A program made the translations under genes and the position numbers. From Achromobacter veterisilvae (GTDB lineage: Bacteria; Pseudomonadota; Gammaproteobacteria; Burkholderiales; Burkholderiaceae_B): a stretch of 34,753 nt of DNA. Below the pieces are notes generated by a model that was given only the letters and a program-made list of their open reading frames with translations, was not told the origin of the DNA and did no database searches. Numbering within the stretch: position 1 is the stretch's first letter; the number at the start of each line of letters is the position of its first letter. Positions 20,920 to 29,126 of this stretch are shown here, one piece after another. The DNA is taken from assembly GCF_900496975.1 (NCBI RefSeq), contig NZ_UFQC01000054.1, positions 1-34,753 of the forward strand. The letters run 5' to 3'.

Positions 20920-23205
20920 TCAGCCGCGGGCGGGCCGGGCCTGCAGGCTCGGTTCGCTGGTGGCGGGCTTGCCGCTGAGCAAGCCCAGGATCACCTGCAG
21001 CACCATCGACAGCGCGCCCAGCAGGAAGACCACGTCGCCGAACGTGCGGCCCCAGCGCAGGGTCCGCAGGATGTCCTGCTGCATGAAGGCTTCGCTGCGG
21101 GCGTACCACATGCCTTCGCTCACGCTGGCGTGGAACTGGATCAGGCCGATGGGCAGCAGGCTGGTGAACATCATCAGCGCCAGGCCCAGGTTCAGCCCCC
21201 AGAACGCCAGCTTCATCAGGCCGGGGCTGAGCGCGTACTGAGGACGGATGTAGCGCAGCACCAGCAGCGTGAAGCCCAGCGCCAGGAATCCGTACACGCC
21301 GAACAGGGCCGCGTGCGCGTGGACCGGCGTGGTGTTCAGGCCCTGGATGTAGTACAGCGAAATGGGCGGGTTGATCATGAAACCGAAGACGCCCGCGCCC
21401 AGCATGTTCCAGAACGCCACGGCCACGAAGCACATCAGCGGCCACTTCAGATCGTTCATCCACGCGGCGCGCGACTTCAGGCGCCAGTTTTCCCAGGCCT
21501 CGTAGCCCAGCACGATCAGCGGCACCACTTCCAGCGCCGAGAAGCTCGCGCCCACCGCCATCACCGGCGTGGTGGTGCCCGCGAAGTACAGGTGGTGGAA
21601 AGTGCCCGGAATGCCGCCCAGCATGAACAGCGAGGCCGACGCCAGGCTGGCGGTGGTGGCCATGCGCCGCGACACCAGGCCCAGCGTCGAGAAGATGAAG
21701 GCCAGCGCGGTGGTGGCGAAGACCTCGAAGAAGCCCTCGACCCACAGGTGCACGATCCACCAGCGCCAGTATTCCATCACCGTCAGGTGCGTGCGCTCGC
21801 CGTAGAAGAAGCCGGCGCCGTAGAACAGCCCGATCGCGCCGACCGACGCCGTCAGGAGCGCCAGCAGGTTCTTGTCCCCGCCCGGCTTGCGCAGCGCCGG
21901 AACGATGCCGCGCAGCATCAGCACGAGCCAGAAGCAGATGCCGGCGAACTTGCCGATCTGCCACAGGCGGCCCAGGTCCACGTATTCATAGCCCTGGTGG
22001 CCCAGCCAGAAGTTCAGGTTCGGCGGCATGATCTGCGCGATGGCCAGGTAGTTGCCGACGAACGATCCGACCACCACCAGCACCAGCGCCCAGAACAGGA
22101 TGTCGACGCCCACCTTCTGGAACTTCGGGTCGCGCCCGCCGTTGATCAGCGGCGCCAGGAACAGGCCCGCCGCCAGGAAGCCGGTGGCGATCCAGAACAG
22201 CGCGCTCTGGATGTGCCAGGTGCGAACCAGCGAATACGGGAACCACTGCGACACGTCGATGCCGTAGAACTTCTGGCCCTCGACCGTGTAGTGCGCGGTG
22301 AAGCCGCCCAGCAGCACCTGGAACCCGAACAGCGCGACGACCAGGAACAGGTACTTGCCCAGCGCCCGCTGCGACGGCGTCAGCGCGAACGCGGTCAGGG
22401 GATCCTTCGCGGGCGCCTCGGGCTCGTCTTCCTCCTTGCCGCGCAGGAAGGCCCAGGCCCATACCAGCAGGCCGATGCCCGCCAGCAGCACCACCACGCT
22501 GATGATGGACCACATGACGTTTTCGGCGCTGGGCGTATTGCCGATCAGCGGTTCGTGCGGCCAGTTGTTGGTGTAGGTGACCGGCATGCCCTCGCGCTCG
22601 GTCGCCGCCGCCCAGGCCGTCCAGAAGAAGAAATGCGTAAGCTGCGTGCGGCGCGCGGCGTCGGGCAGGGTGTTTTCCTTCATGGCGAAGCTCTCGCGGC
22701 TGCCATGCAGGGCCGGCGCGTCGGAGAACAACTGGTCATAGTAGGCGGCGGTCTGCGCCATCGCGCGCGCGCGGCGCGGGCTGACCGTCAGCGTGTCGGT
22801 CGCGGCGTCGTTGCGGTTGGCGCGGTACTCGGCCTTCAAGGCCTCGCGCAGCGCGGCCTGCTCGGGCGCGGCCAGTTGCGCGTAATCCTTGCCGTGCGCG
22901 TCGCGCGCGGCAAGGTCTAGCCAGGCCGTCAGTTCGCGATGCAGCCAGTCGGCCGTCCAGTCCGGCGCCTGGTACGCGCCGTGTCCCCAGATCGATCCCA
23001 ACTGCATGCCGCCGACCGACTGCCAGGCGGTCTGGCCGTCCAGGATGTCATCGCGGCCGAACAGGCGGGCGCCGTCGGCCGTCACGACCTGGCCGGGAAT
23101 CGGCGGGGCCTGCCGATAGACTTCGCCGCCGTAGAAACCCAGCAATGCGAATGTGATCGCCACCACGGCGATCAGCGTGAACCATAATTTCCGATACGGA
23201 CCCAT
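20920..23205 (-). CDS. norB: Quinol-dependent nitric oxide reductase (qNor)
   Basis: This 761-residue inner-membrane enzyme reduces two NO to N2O with quinol electrons. An N-terminal helix and a periplasmic domain (residues about 30-225) precede the heme-copper-oxidase-like core. Visible metal-site residues are H331 in RTWHIQ, H486 and E490 in IVHLWVEGFFEV, E494, V495, and H537-H538 in TFHHLYF. E490, E494 and V495 match the numbering I recall for A. xylosoxidans qNor. There is no separate norC, which fits the single-subunit type, also called NorZ. GGAGGG precedes ATG 23205. The gene follows a repeat-rich 226-base control region and is divergent from a MarR gene. NO is supplied by NirK encoded nearby. 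Confidence 0.97.
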   Translation of the reverse strand: MGPYRKLWFTLIAVVAITFALLGFYGGEVYRQAPPIPGQVVTADGARLFGRDDILDGQTAWQSVGGMQLGSIWGHGAYQAPDWTADWLHRELTAWLDLAARDAHGKDYAQLAAPEQAALREALKAEYRANRNDAATDTLTVSPRRARAMAQTAAYYDQLFSDAPALHGSRESFAMKENTLPDAARRTQLTHFFFWTAWAAATEREGMPVTYTNNWPHEPLIGNTPSAENVMWSIISVVVLLAGIGLLVWAWAFLRGKEEDEPEAPAKDPLTAFALTPSQRALGKYLFLVVALFGFQVLLGGFTAHYTVEGQKFYGIDVSQWFPYSLVRTWHIQSALFWIATGFLAAGLFLAPLINGGRDPKFQKVGVDILFWALVLVVVGSFVGNYLAIAQIMPPNLNFWLGHQGYEYVDLGRLWQIGKFAGICFWLVLMLRGIVPALRKPGGDKNLLALLTASVGAIGLFYGAGFFYGERTHLTVMEYWRWWIVHLWVEGFFEVFATTALAFIFSTLGLVSRRMATTASLASASLFMLGGIPGTFHHLYFAGTTTPVMAVGASFSALEVVPLIVLGYEAWENWRLKSRAAWMNDLKWPLMCFVAVAFWNMLGAGVFGFMINPPISLYYIQGLNTTPVHAHAALFGVYGFLALGFTLLVLRYIRPQYALSPGLMKLAFWGLNLGLALMMFTSLLPIGLIQFHASVSEGMWYARSEAFMQQDILRTLRWGRTFGDVVFLLGALSMVLQVILGLLSGKPATSEPSLQARPARG

Positions 23206-23287
23206 GATGGGAACGCCCTCCAGTGTTGCGGTTAGTGGGGTACGTTTCCCTATGCGAATTTCGTGCCAGAAAAAATTCCATTTGAAT

Positions 23288-23297
23288 CAATGCATTG
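23288..23297. promoter_or_regulatory. CAATGCATTG palindrome before norB
   Basis: A perfect 10-base palindrome with an ATGCAT core lies about 83 bases before the norB start, next to another short dyad, TTGAATCAA (23282-23290). ATGCAT is part of NsrR half-sites, but the full NsrR spacing is not seen. A regulator site for norB is plausible. Confidence 0.35.
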
Positions 23298-23303
23298 CAC
23301 AAT

Positions 23304-23369
23304 CCAGGGTTTTTTTTACCGCAACACGCAAGGGTATAAATCACTCTCCCAGGGTTTTTTTGACCGCAA
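23304..23369. repeat. Two 21-bp direct repeats with T-runs between norB and marR
   Basis: The 21-base copies at 23304-23324 and 23349-23369 start CCAGGGTTTTTTT and end ACCGCAA; they differ at one base. They begin 45 bases apart. TATAAA at 23335-23340 lies between them and may be a -10 for the MarR gene. In this GC-rich genome T-runs of seven and eight are unusual and suggest a bent or regulated promoter. Confidence 0.6.
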
Positions 23370-23431
23370 ACGCCGGGCGCGGCGCACTTACAATCCCCCC
23401 TGCATTCCCCCCTTTTCAAGGAGCCGACCGC

Positions 23432-23890
23432 ATGGCCACGGGCAAGCCGGATGCGTGGAGTCTCTTCCTCACCGCGCATGCGCTGGTGGCGGAGGAAATC
23501 GAAAAGCGACTGTCGGCCGCCGGCCTGCCGCCGCTGGCGTGGTACGACGCGCTGTGGGCGCTGGAACGGGCGCCGGAAGGCACCGCGCGCATGTATGAAA
23601 TCGCCGAGCGCATGGTGATCGCGCGCTACAACCTGACGCGCCTGATGGACCGCCTCGAGGCCGACGGCCTGGTCGAACGCTACCGGTCCGACGAAGACCG
23701 GCGCGCCGCCTACGCCCGGCTCACGCCCAAGGGGCGCGCGCTGCGGCGGGAAATGTGGAAGGTCTACGGACCCGCCGTCGACGAGCTTTTCCTGTCGCAA
23801 CTGCCTCCGGCGCAGCAGGCCGCCATGGCGGAGAGCTTCCGCCTCATCGCCCGCCATGTCCGCGCCCTGAACCAGGAGTCCGCGGAATGA
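23432..23890 (+). CDS. MarR-family regulator
   Basis: This 152-residue protein is a MarR winged helix repressor. LPPLAWYDALWALERAPEG leads into the HTH, MYEIAERMVIARYNLTRLMDRLEADGLVER, and the wing SDEDRRAAYARLTPKGRAL. These proteins bind DNA as dimers and release it when a small ligand binds. AAGGAG lies seven bases before ATG 23432. The stop overlaps the start of the racemase-like gene (ATGA at 23887-23890), so the two are one operon. It is divergent from norB, but a link to NO control is not required; its target may be its own operon. Confidence 0.92.
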   Translation: MATGKPDAWSLFLTAHALVAEEIEKRLSAAGLPPLAWYDALWALERAPEGTARMYEIAERMVIARYNLTRLMDRLEADGLVERYRSDEDRRAAYARLTPKGRALRREMWKVYGPAVDELFLSQLPPAQQAAMAESFRLIARHVRALNQESAE

Positions 23891-24591
23891 GCCCCGCCGC
23901 GTTGCACATCGGCATCGTCGCCTGCTCGGCCGAGGGCGCGGCGCTCTGCTACCGCAGTTTGTGCGCCGAGGGCGCGCGGCGCATGGGGCCGCACGCCCAT
24001 CCGGAGATTTCGCTGCATACGCACTCGCTGGCGGACTACGTGGCCTGCCTGGACCGCGGCGACCTGGCCGGCGTCGGGGCGCTGATGCTGTCCTCGGCGG
24101 ACAAGCTGGCGCGCGCCGGCGCGGACTTCCTGATCTGCCCGGACAACACCATCCACCAGGCGCTGGACCCTGTGCTGCCGCGCTCGCCGCTGCCCTGGCT
24201 GCATATCGCCGGGGAGGTCGCCGCCGAGGCGGCGGCCCGCGGCTACCGCCGCATCGGCATCCTGGGCACGCGCTGGCTGGTGGACAGCGAGGTCTATCCC
24301 GGCAAGCTGGGCGAACACGGGTTGCAGTGGCTGCGTCCGCCGCCGGACGACCGGGACGAACTGGCCCGCATCATCATGGACGAACTGGTGTACGGCGTCT
24401 TCAAGCCCGATTCGGTGGCGCGGCTGCAAGGCGTCATCGAGCGCCTGCGCGACGCCGGCTGCGACGCCGCGGTGCTGGGCTGCACCGAATTGCCGCTGGT
24501 GCTGGACGACGGCAATTCCGCGCTGCCCACCCTGGATTCCACCCGCATCCTGGCGCGCGCGGCGCTGGACCGCGCCCTGCGGCCCGCCTGA
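23887..24591 (+). CDS. Aspartate/glutamate racemase-family protein lacking the first catalytic Cys
   Basis: This 234-residue protein has the Asp/Glu racemase two-domain pattern: start IGIVACSAEGAALCYRSL, the motif C84-PDNTIH and the late LGC199TELPLV. In true racemases the first motif is CNTAH, with Cys directly before NT; here that site is D86, and the cysteine is two residues earlier. The second cysteine, C199, is intact. The protein may therefore be a one-base racemase, an isomerase or a lyase acting on a dicarboxylic acid. The start overlaps the MarR stop, so the regulator probably responds to its substrate. Length is normal. The stop is ten bases from a convergent Crp-family gene. Confidence 0.85.
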   Translation: MSPAALHIGIVACSAEGAALCYRSLCAEGARRMGPHAHPEISLHTHSLADYVACLDRGDLAGVGALMLSSADKLARAGADFLICPDNTIHQALDPVLPRSPLPWLHIAGEVAAEAAARGYRRIGILGTRWLVDSEVYPGKLGEHGLQWLRPPPDDRDELARIIMDELVYGVFKPDSVARLQGVIERLRDAGCDAAVLGCTELPLVLDDGNSALPTLDSTRILARAALDRALRPA

Positions 24592-24601
24592 ACCGGCGCC
24601 C

Positions 24602-25312
24602 TCAGATCTGGTCCAGCCCGTATTGCCGCAGGCGGTCCAGGTCCAGGACCTTGATCTGGTTGTAGGCCAGCGCCAGGATGCCCTGGTCGGCCAGGGCCTG
24701 CAGCGCCTGGTTGACCCGCTGGCGCGACAGGCCCGTCAGGTAGCCCAGTTCTTCCTGCGAAATCGCCAGCGTCAGGTCGGTGGACGGATACAGCCGCGGG
24801 TTGAAGAGCTGCGCCAGCGATTGCGCCACCCGCGCGTCCGCGTCCAGCAGGCGGTGGTTCTGGATGGACGCGATGAACTCGCCCATGCGGTCGTTCAACT
24901 GGCCGATGACGAAATGCGAAAACGGCAGGCTGGCCGCGAGCAGCGCATGGAAAGTGGCGGCCGGCACCAGCATCACGAGGGAGGGCTGGATCGCCACCAC
25001 GTCGTACTTGCGCAATTCGCGCTTGATGACGCTGCCCTCGCCGAACCAGCCGCCCGGCGGCACGCCCGAGAACGTACAGCTACGGCCCGATTCGTTGTAG
25101 ATGGCCAGCTTCAGCAGGCCCGTGTGCACGCCCAGCCAGTAGTCCGACGGCGCGTTGCGCCGCGCGATCCAGGCGCCGCTGTCCACGCGCTCGGCGCGCG
25201 ACGTGGCCAGCACCAGGTCCTGGTGCGAGGCCTCCAGGGCGCCGAACCAGGCGCGGGCGCGGAACAGCCCGGCCAGCTCGTCGGCGGAAACAATGTTTGA
25301 AACGTCGGACAT
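24602..25312 (-). CDS. Crp/Fnr-family transcriptional regulator
   Basis: This 236-residue protein has a cNMP-binding-like beta roll (WLGVHTGLLKLAIYNESGRSCTFSGVPPGGWFGEGSVI) and a C-terminal Crp HTH (ISQEELGYLTGLSRQRVNQALQALADQGIL). No cysteine cluster is present, so it is not an Fe-S sensor. The effector is unknown. It is divergent from the acyl-CoA synthetase gene at 25480, and a perfect 12-base-arm palindrome lies between them, so control of the synthetase-dehydrogenase pair and of itself is likely. ATG 25312 gives the usual short N-terminal helix before the sensor domain. Long open frames on this strand that run past it are shadows of the divergent genes. Confidence 0.9.
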   Translation of the reverse strand: MSDVSNIVSADELAGLFRARAWFGALEASHQDLVLATSRAERVDSGAWIARRNAPSDYWLGVHTGLLKLAIYNESGRSCTFSGVPPGGWFGEGSVIKRELRKYDVVAIQPSLVMLVPAATFHALLAASLPFSHFVIGQLNDRMGEFIASIQNHRLLDADARVAQSLAQLFNPRLYPSTDLTLAISQEELGYLTGLSRQRVNQALQALADQGILALAYNQIKVLDLDRLRQYGLDQI

Positions 25313-25352
25313 GGAAAGAACCGTGTAAAACAGGGAATGCGATGGCCCGCCG

Positions 25353-25380
25353 GCAGTCTGTCATGTAGATGACAGACTGC
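25353..25380. promoter_or_regulatory. 28-bp perfect palindromic operator
   Basis: GCAGTCTGTCAT at 25353-25364 and ATGACAGACTGC at 25369-25380 are perfect inverted arms around GTAG. The inner TGTCAT-N4-ATGACA has the geometry of a Crp/Fnr dimer site. It lies about 54 bases before the Crp-family gene and 113 before the synthetase gene. There is no T-run, so it is unlikely to be a terminator. Confidence 0.7.
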
Positions 25381-25479
25381 ATTTTCCGGCTGGCGATACG
25401 CTAGCGCAAGCGCCGGGAATCGCCCTTCCCGCACAAAGAAACAGGGAGCGCGCCACGCGCCCCCCCGCAGGAGACAGCA

Positions 25480-27135
25480 ATGAGCGGCATGTTCGAGCAA
25501 GGCCTTGCGCGCCGCGAGGCCAATTACACCCCCCTGACGCCCGTGGACTTCATCGCCCGCGCCGCCGAAGTCTACGGCCAGCGCCTGGCCGTGGTCCATG
25601 GCGAGGTGCGCCGCAACTGGGCCCAGACTTACGAGCGCGCGCAGCGGCTGGCCGGCGCGCTGGAACAGGCCGGCATCCGGCGCGGCGATACCGTCGCCGT
25701 GATGCTGCCCAATATCCCCGCCATGGTCGAAGCCCACTTCGGCGTGCCGATGCTGGGCGCGGTGCTGAACACCCTGAACACGCGGCTGGACACCCCCAGC
25801 GTGCTGTTCATGCTGGGCCACGGCGAAGCGCGCGCGCTGATCGTGGACACGGAATACGCCGAGGTCGCCCAGCGCGCCCGGGCCGAATTCCCCCATCTGA
25901 AAATCATCTCGGTGCACGACCTCGACACGGCGCCCGCCACGCTGCCCGGCGCCGTCGACTACGAAGCGTTCCTGGCCGCCGCCCCCGCCCGCTACGACTG
26001 GCAGCCGCCCGCCGACGAGTGGGACGCCATCGCGCTGAACTACACCTCCGGCACCACCGGCGACCCCAAGGGCGTGGTCTACCACTACCGCGGCGCGTAC
26101 CTGAACGCGGTCAGCAACATCCTCGAATGGGACATGCCCAAGCATCCGGTCTATCTCTGGACCCTGCCGCTGTTCCACTGCAACGGCTGGTGCTTCGCCT
26201 GGACCGTCGCGGCGCGCGCGGGCGTGAACGTGTGCCTGCGCAAGTTCGACCCCAAGACCGTGTTCGACCTGATCCGCGGCGAAGGCGTCACCCACTATTG
26301 CGGCGCGCCCATCGTGCAGAGCGCGCTGGCCAACGCGCCGGCCGAGATGCGCGACGGCATCGGGCACACCGTGCGCACCATGGTGGCGGGCGCGGCGCCG
26401 GCGCCAGCGGTCATTGCCAAGATGCGCGACATCGGCTTCGAACTGACCCACGTCTACGGCCTGACCGAAGTCTACGGCCCCGCCGCCGTCTGCGCGCGCC
26501 AGGACGCCTGGGACGCGCTGGAAGACGAGGAACGCGCGCTGCTGACGGCGCGCCAGGGCGTGCGCTACCACCTGCAGGCCGGCGTGTCGGTGCGCGACCC
26601 GGACACCATGGAGCAAGTGCCGGCCGACGAGCAGACCGTGGGCGAGGTCATGTTCCGCGGCAACATCTGCATGAAAGGCTATCTGAAGAACGAGCGCGCC
26701 ACCGACTCGGCCTTCGCGGGCGGCTGGTTCCATACCGGCGACCTCGGCGTGATGACGGCCGACGGCTACGTCCGCATCAAGGACCGCAGCAAGGACATCA
26801 TCATCTCCGGCGGCGAGAACATCTCCAGCATCGAAGTGGAAGACGCGCTCTACCGCCACCCGGCCGTGGCGGCGGTGGCCGTGGTGGCCATGCCCGACCC
26901 CAAGTGGGGCGAGACGCCCTGCGCCTTCGTCGAGCTGAAGCCGGGCTGCGCCGCCACCGCCGAAGAGATCATCGCGCACTGCAAGCTCCTGCTGCCGGGC
27001 TTCAAGGTGCCCCGCGCGGTGCGCTTCGGCGAACTGCCCAAGACCTCCACCGGCAAGATCCAGAAATTCGAACTGCGCGCCGCCGTGGGCGCGACCACGG
27101 CCATCGACGTGGCCGGCCCCGGCAAGAAAGCCTGA
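25480..27135 (+). CDS. Acyl-CoA synthetase (AMP-forming, medium-chain type)
   Basis: This 551-residue enzyme activates a carboxylic acid with ATP and CoA. The adenylate motif is YTSGTTGDPKG at 188-198. It also has LPLFHCNGWCFAW, VYGLTEVYGPA, GGWFHTGDLGVMTADGYVRIKDRSKDIIISGGENIS and the final PKTSTGKIQKFELR with the catalytic lysine. The layout matches AlkK-like medium-chain ligases. AGGAGA lies before ATG 25480. The acyl-CoA dehydrogenase gene follows after 42 bases, so the pair should perform acid activation and the first oxidation. The divergent Crp-family gene and palindrome suggest its control. The natural acid is not readable; short- to medium-chain or 3-methylthiopropionate-like acids are candidates. 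Confidence 0.93.
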   Translation: MSGMFEQGLARREANYTPLTPVDFIARAAEVYGQRLAVVHGEVRRNWAQTYERAQRLAGALEQAGIRRGDTVAVMLPNIPAMVEAHFGVPMLGAVLNTLNTRLDTPSVLFMLGHGEARALIVDTEYAEVAQRARAEFPHLKIISVHDLDTAPATLPGAVDYEAFLAAAPARYDWQPPADEWDAIALNYTSGTTGDPKGVVYHYRGAYLNAVSNILEWDMPKHPVYLWTLPLFHCNGWCFAWTVAARAGVNVCLRKFDPKTVFDLIRGEGVTHYCGAPIVQSALANAPAEMRDGIGHTVRTMVAGAAPAPAVIAKMRDIGFELTHVYGLTEVYGPAAVCARQDAWDALEDEERALLTARQGVRYHLQAGVSVRDPDTMEQVPADEQTVGEVMFRGNICMKGYLKNERATDSAFAGGWFHTGDLGVMTADGYVRIKDRSKDIIISGGENISSIEVEDALYRHPAVAAVAVVAMPDPKWGETPCAFVELKPGCAATAEEIIAHCKLLLPGFKVPRAVRFGELPKTSTGKIQKFELRAAVGATTAIDVAGPGKKA

Positions 27136-27177
27136 TTCCCCGGCCCGCGCCCCAACCCCTCCAGGAGCTCCGACGCA

Positions 27178-28947
27178 ATGACGTACCAAGCCCCCGTGAA
27201 AGACATGCTGTTCGTGTTGAACCATCTGGCCGGCCTGCCGGAAGTGGCCGCCCTGCCCGGTTTCGAGGAGGCCACGCCCGACACCGCCCGGGCCGTGCTG
27301 GAAGAATCCGCCCGCTACGCCGCCGACGTGCTGGCCCCGCTGAACCACCCCGCCGACCGCGAACCCGGCGGCTGGCGCGACGGCGCGGTCGCCACCGCGC
27401 CCGGTTTCAAGCAGGCCTTCCGCCTCTACGCCGAAGCCGGCTGGCAGGGCATGACGCATCCCGTCGAATACGGCGGCCAGGGCCTGCCCGGCCTGATCGG
27501 CTCGCCCTGCTCCGAGATGCTGAACGCCGCCAACCTGTCGTTCGCGCTGTGTCCGCTCTTGACCAACGGCGCGATCGAAGCGCTGATGACCGCGGGCTCG
27601 CCCGAGCTGCGGAAACGCTACATCGGCCCCATGATCGAGGGCCGCTGGACCGGCACCATGAACCTGACCGAACCCCAGGCGGGGTCCGACCTGGCCATGA
27701 TCCGCTCGCGCGCGCAGCCCGCGGGCGACGGCGCCTACCGGATCTCCGGCACCAAGATCTTCATCACCTACGGCGAACACGATCTGGCCGAGAACATCAT
27801 CCACCTGGTGCTCGCCCGCCTGCCCGACGCGCCCGAGGGCGTCAAGGGCATTTCGCTTTTCCTGGTGCCCAAGTTCCTGGTCAATGAAGACGGCACGCTG
27901 GGCGCCCGCAACGATGTCCAGTGCGTGTCGATCGAACACAAGCTGGGCATCAAGGCCAGCCCCACCGCCACGCTGCAGTTCGGCGACGCCGGCGGCGCGC
28001 TGGGATACCTGGTCGGCCAGGAAAACCGCGGCCTGGACGCTATGTTCATCATGATGAACGCCGCCCGCTACGCCGTGGGCGTGCAGGGCATCGCCATTGC
28101 CGACCGTGCCTACCAGCATGCGCTGGCCTATGCCGCCGAACGCGTGCAGAGTCGTCCGGTGGACGGCTCGTCGCGCGATGCCGTGCCCATCATCCAGCAT
28201 CCGGACGTGCGCCGCATGCTGGGCACCATGCGCGCGCTGACCGAGGCCGGCCGCGCGCTGGCCTACTTCACCGCCGGCCATGCCGACCTGGCCCACGCCA
28301 GCCCCGACGCAGAGGCCCGCAAGCGCCACCTGGCCGTCCAGGAATTCCTGGTGCCCGTCGTCAAGGGCTGGTGCACCGAGACGTCGATCGACGTCGCCAG
28401 CCTGGGCGTGCAGGTGCACGGCGGCATGGGCTTCATCGAAGAAACGGGCGCCGCGCAGTACTACCGCGACGCCCGCATCCTCACCATCTACGAAGGCACC
28501 ACCGCCATCCAGGCCAATGACTTCGTCGGCCGCAAGACCCTGCGCGACGGCGGCGCGGTCGCGCGCGCCCTGCTGGCGGAAGTCCGCCGGACCGAAGCGG
28601 CGCTGGAGGCCAGCGCGGCGCCCGCCGCCGGCCTCGTGCTTGCGCCCCTGCGCCGGGCCAGCGCGGCCCTGTCCGACGCCGTCGATTTCGTCCTGGCCAA
28701 CGCCGCCAGCCACCCCAACGCGGTCTTCGGCGCCGCCGTGCCCTATCTGCTGCTGGCGGGCACCACGCTGGCCGGATGGCAGATGGCCCGGGCGCTGCTG
28801 GCCAGCCTGGCGCACCGGGACGAAGACCCCGGATTCCACGACGCCAAGATCGCCACCGCGCAATGCTACGCGCTGCACAAGCTGAGCCAGGCGCCCGGCC
28901 TGGCGGCCGTGGTGCTGGGCGCGAAGGACTACGCGGTACAGCCGTAG
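27178..28947 (+). CDS. Acyl-CoA dehydrogenase, long DmdC-like type
   Basis: This 589-residue flavoenzyme has the acyl-CoA dehydrogenase core with MNLTEPQAGSDL, ISGTKIFITYGEHD, LGIKASPTATLQFGD and the C-terminal base region IYEGTTAIQANDF. About 110 residues follow the core, as in the long DmdC/AidB-like group that includes 3-methylmercaptopropionyl-CoA dehydrogenase. It should use FAD to form a 2,3-double bond in an acyl-CoA. AGGAG lies before ATG 27178. It is the second gene of the synthetase operon. The TAG stop at 28945-28947 sits at the very edge of the large hairpin element. Substrate is unproven. Confidence 0.93.
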   Translation: MTYQAPVKDMLFVLNHLAGLPEVAALPGFEEATPDTARAVLEESARYAADVLAPLNHPADREPGGWRDGAVATAPGFKQAFRLYAEAGWQGMTHPVEYGGQGLPGLIGSPCSEMLNAANLSFALCPLLTNGAIEALMTAGSPELRKRYIGPMIEGRWTGTMNLTEPQAGSDLAMIRSRAQPAGDGAYRISGTKIFITYGEHDLAENIIHLVLARLPDAPEGVKGISLFLVPKFLVNEDGTLGARNDVQCVSIEHKLGIKASPTATLQFGDAGGALGYLVGQENRGLDAMFIMMNAARYAVGVQGIAIADRAYQHALAYAAERVQSRPVDGSSRDAVPIIQHPDVRRMLGTMRALTEAGRALAYFTAGHADLAHASPDAEARKRHLAVQEFLVPVVKGWCTETSIDVASLGVQVHGGMGFIEETGAAQYYRDARILTIYEGTTAIQANDFVGRKTLRDGGAVARALLAEVRRTEAALEASAAPAAGLVLAPLRRASAALSDAVDFVLANAASHPNAVFGAAVPYLLLAGTTLAGWQMARALLASLAHRDEDPGFHDAKIATAQCYALHKLSQAPGLAAVVLGAKDYAVQP

Positions 28948-29126
28948 GATGGGTAAAGCGCGAGATAACTCGCGCAAAAAACCAACTGCCCAACGCGCGC
29001 CACCCATGCGGCCGTGGGCAGATTGTTTTCCGGCCAGCACAGGGGCACCATCTGCACACGGCCGCATGGGTGGCGCGCGTTGGAGAGCCTGGTTCTTGCT
29101 TAAGGACTCTCGCGCTTTACCCATCC
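28947..29126. repeat. 180-bp long inverted-repeat hairpin element
   Basis: The outer arms 28947-28964 and 29109-29126 are perfect 18-base inverted copies beginning GGATGGGTAAAG. The inner arms 28990-29016 and 29057-29083 are perfect over 27 bases, with CACCCATGCGGCCGTG at the left inner end. GCAGAT/ATCTGC at 29018-29023 and 29050-29055 extend the stem near the loop. It fills the junction of two convergent genes and overlaps the end of the MFS gene. It lacks a transposase. It could be a MITE-like or REP-like repeat that also terminates both transcripts. Confidence 0.8.

Noticed and set aside
23226..23230. TTGCG as an NnrR site for norB
   Set aside because: Only one half matches; the second half GTGGG does not fit, and it is too close to the norB start.
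23273..23302. NsrR operator before norB
   Set aside because: ATGCAT is present once, but the paired half-site and spacing are not seen.
25353..25380. The 28-bp palindrome as an intrinsic terminator
   Set aside because: It lies between divergent promoters and has no T-run on either strand.
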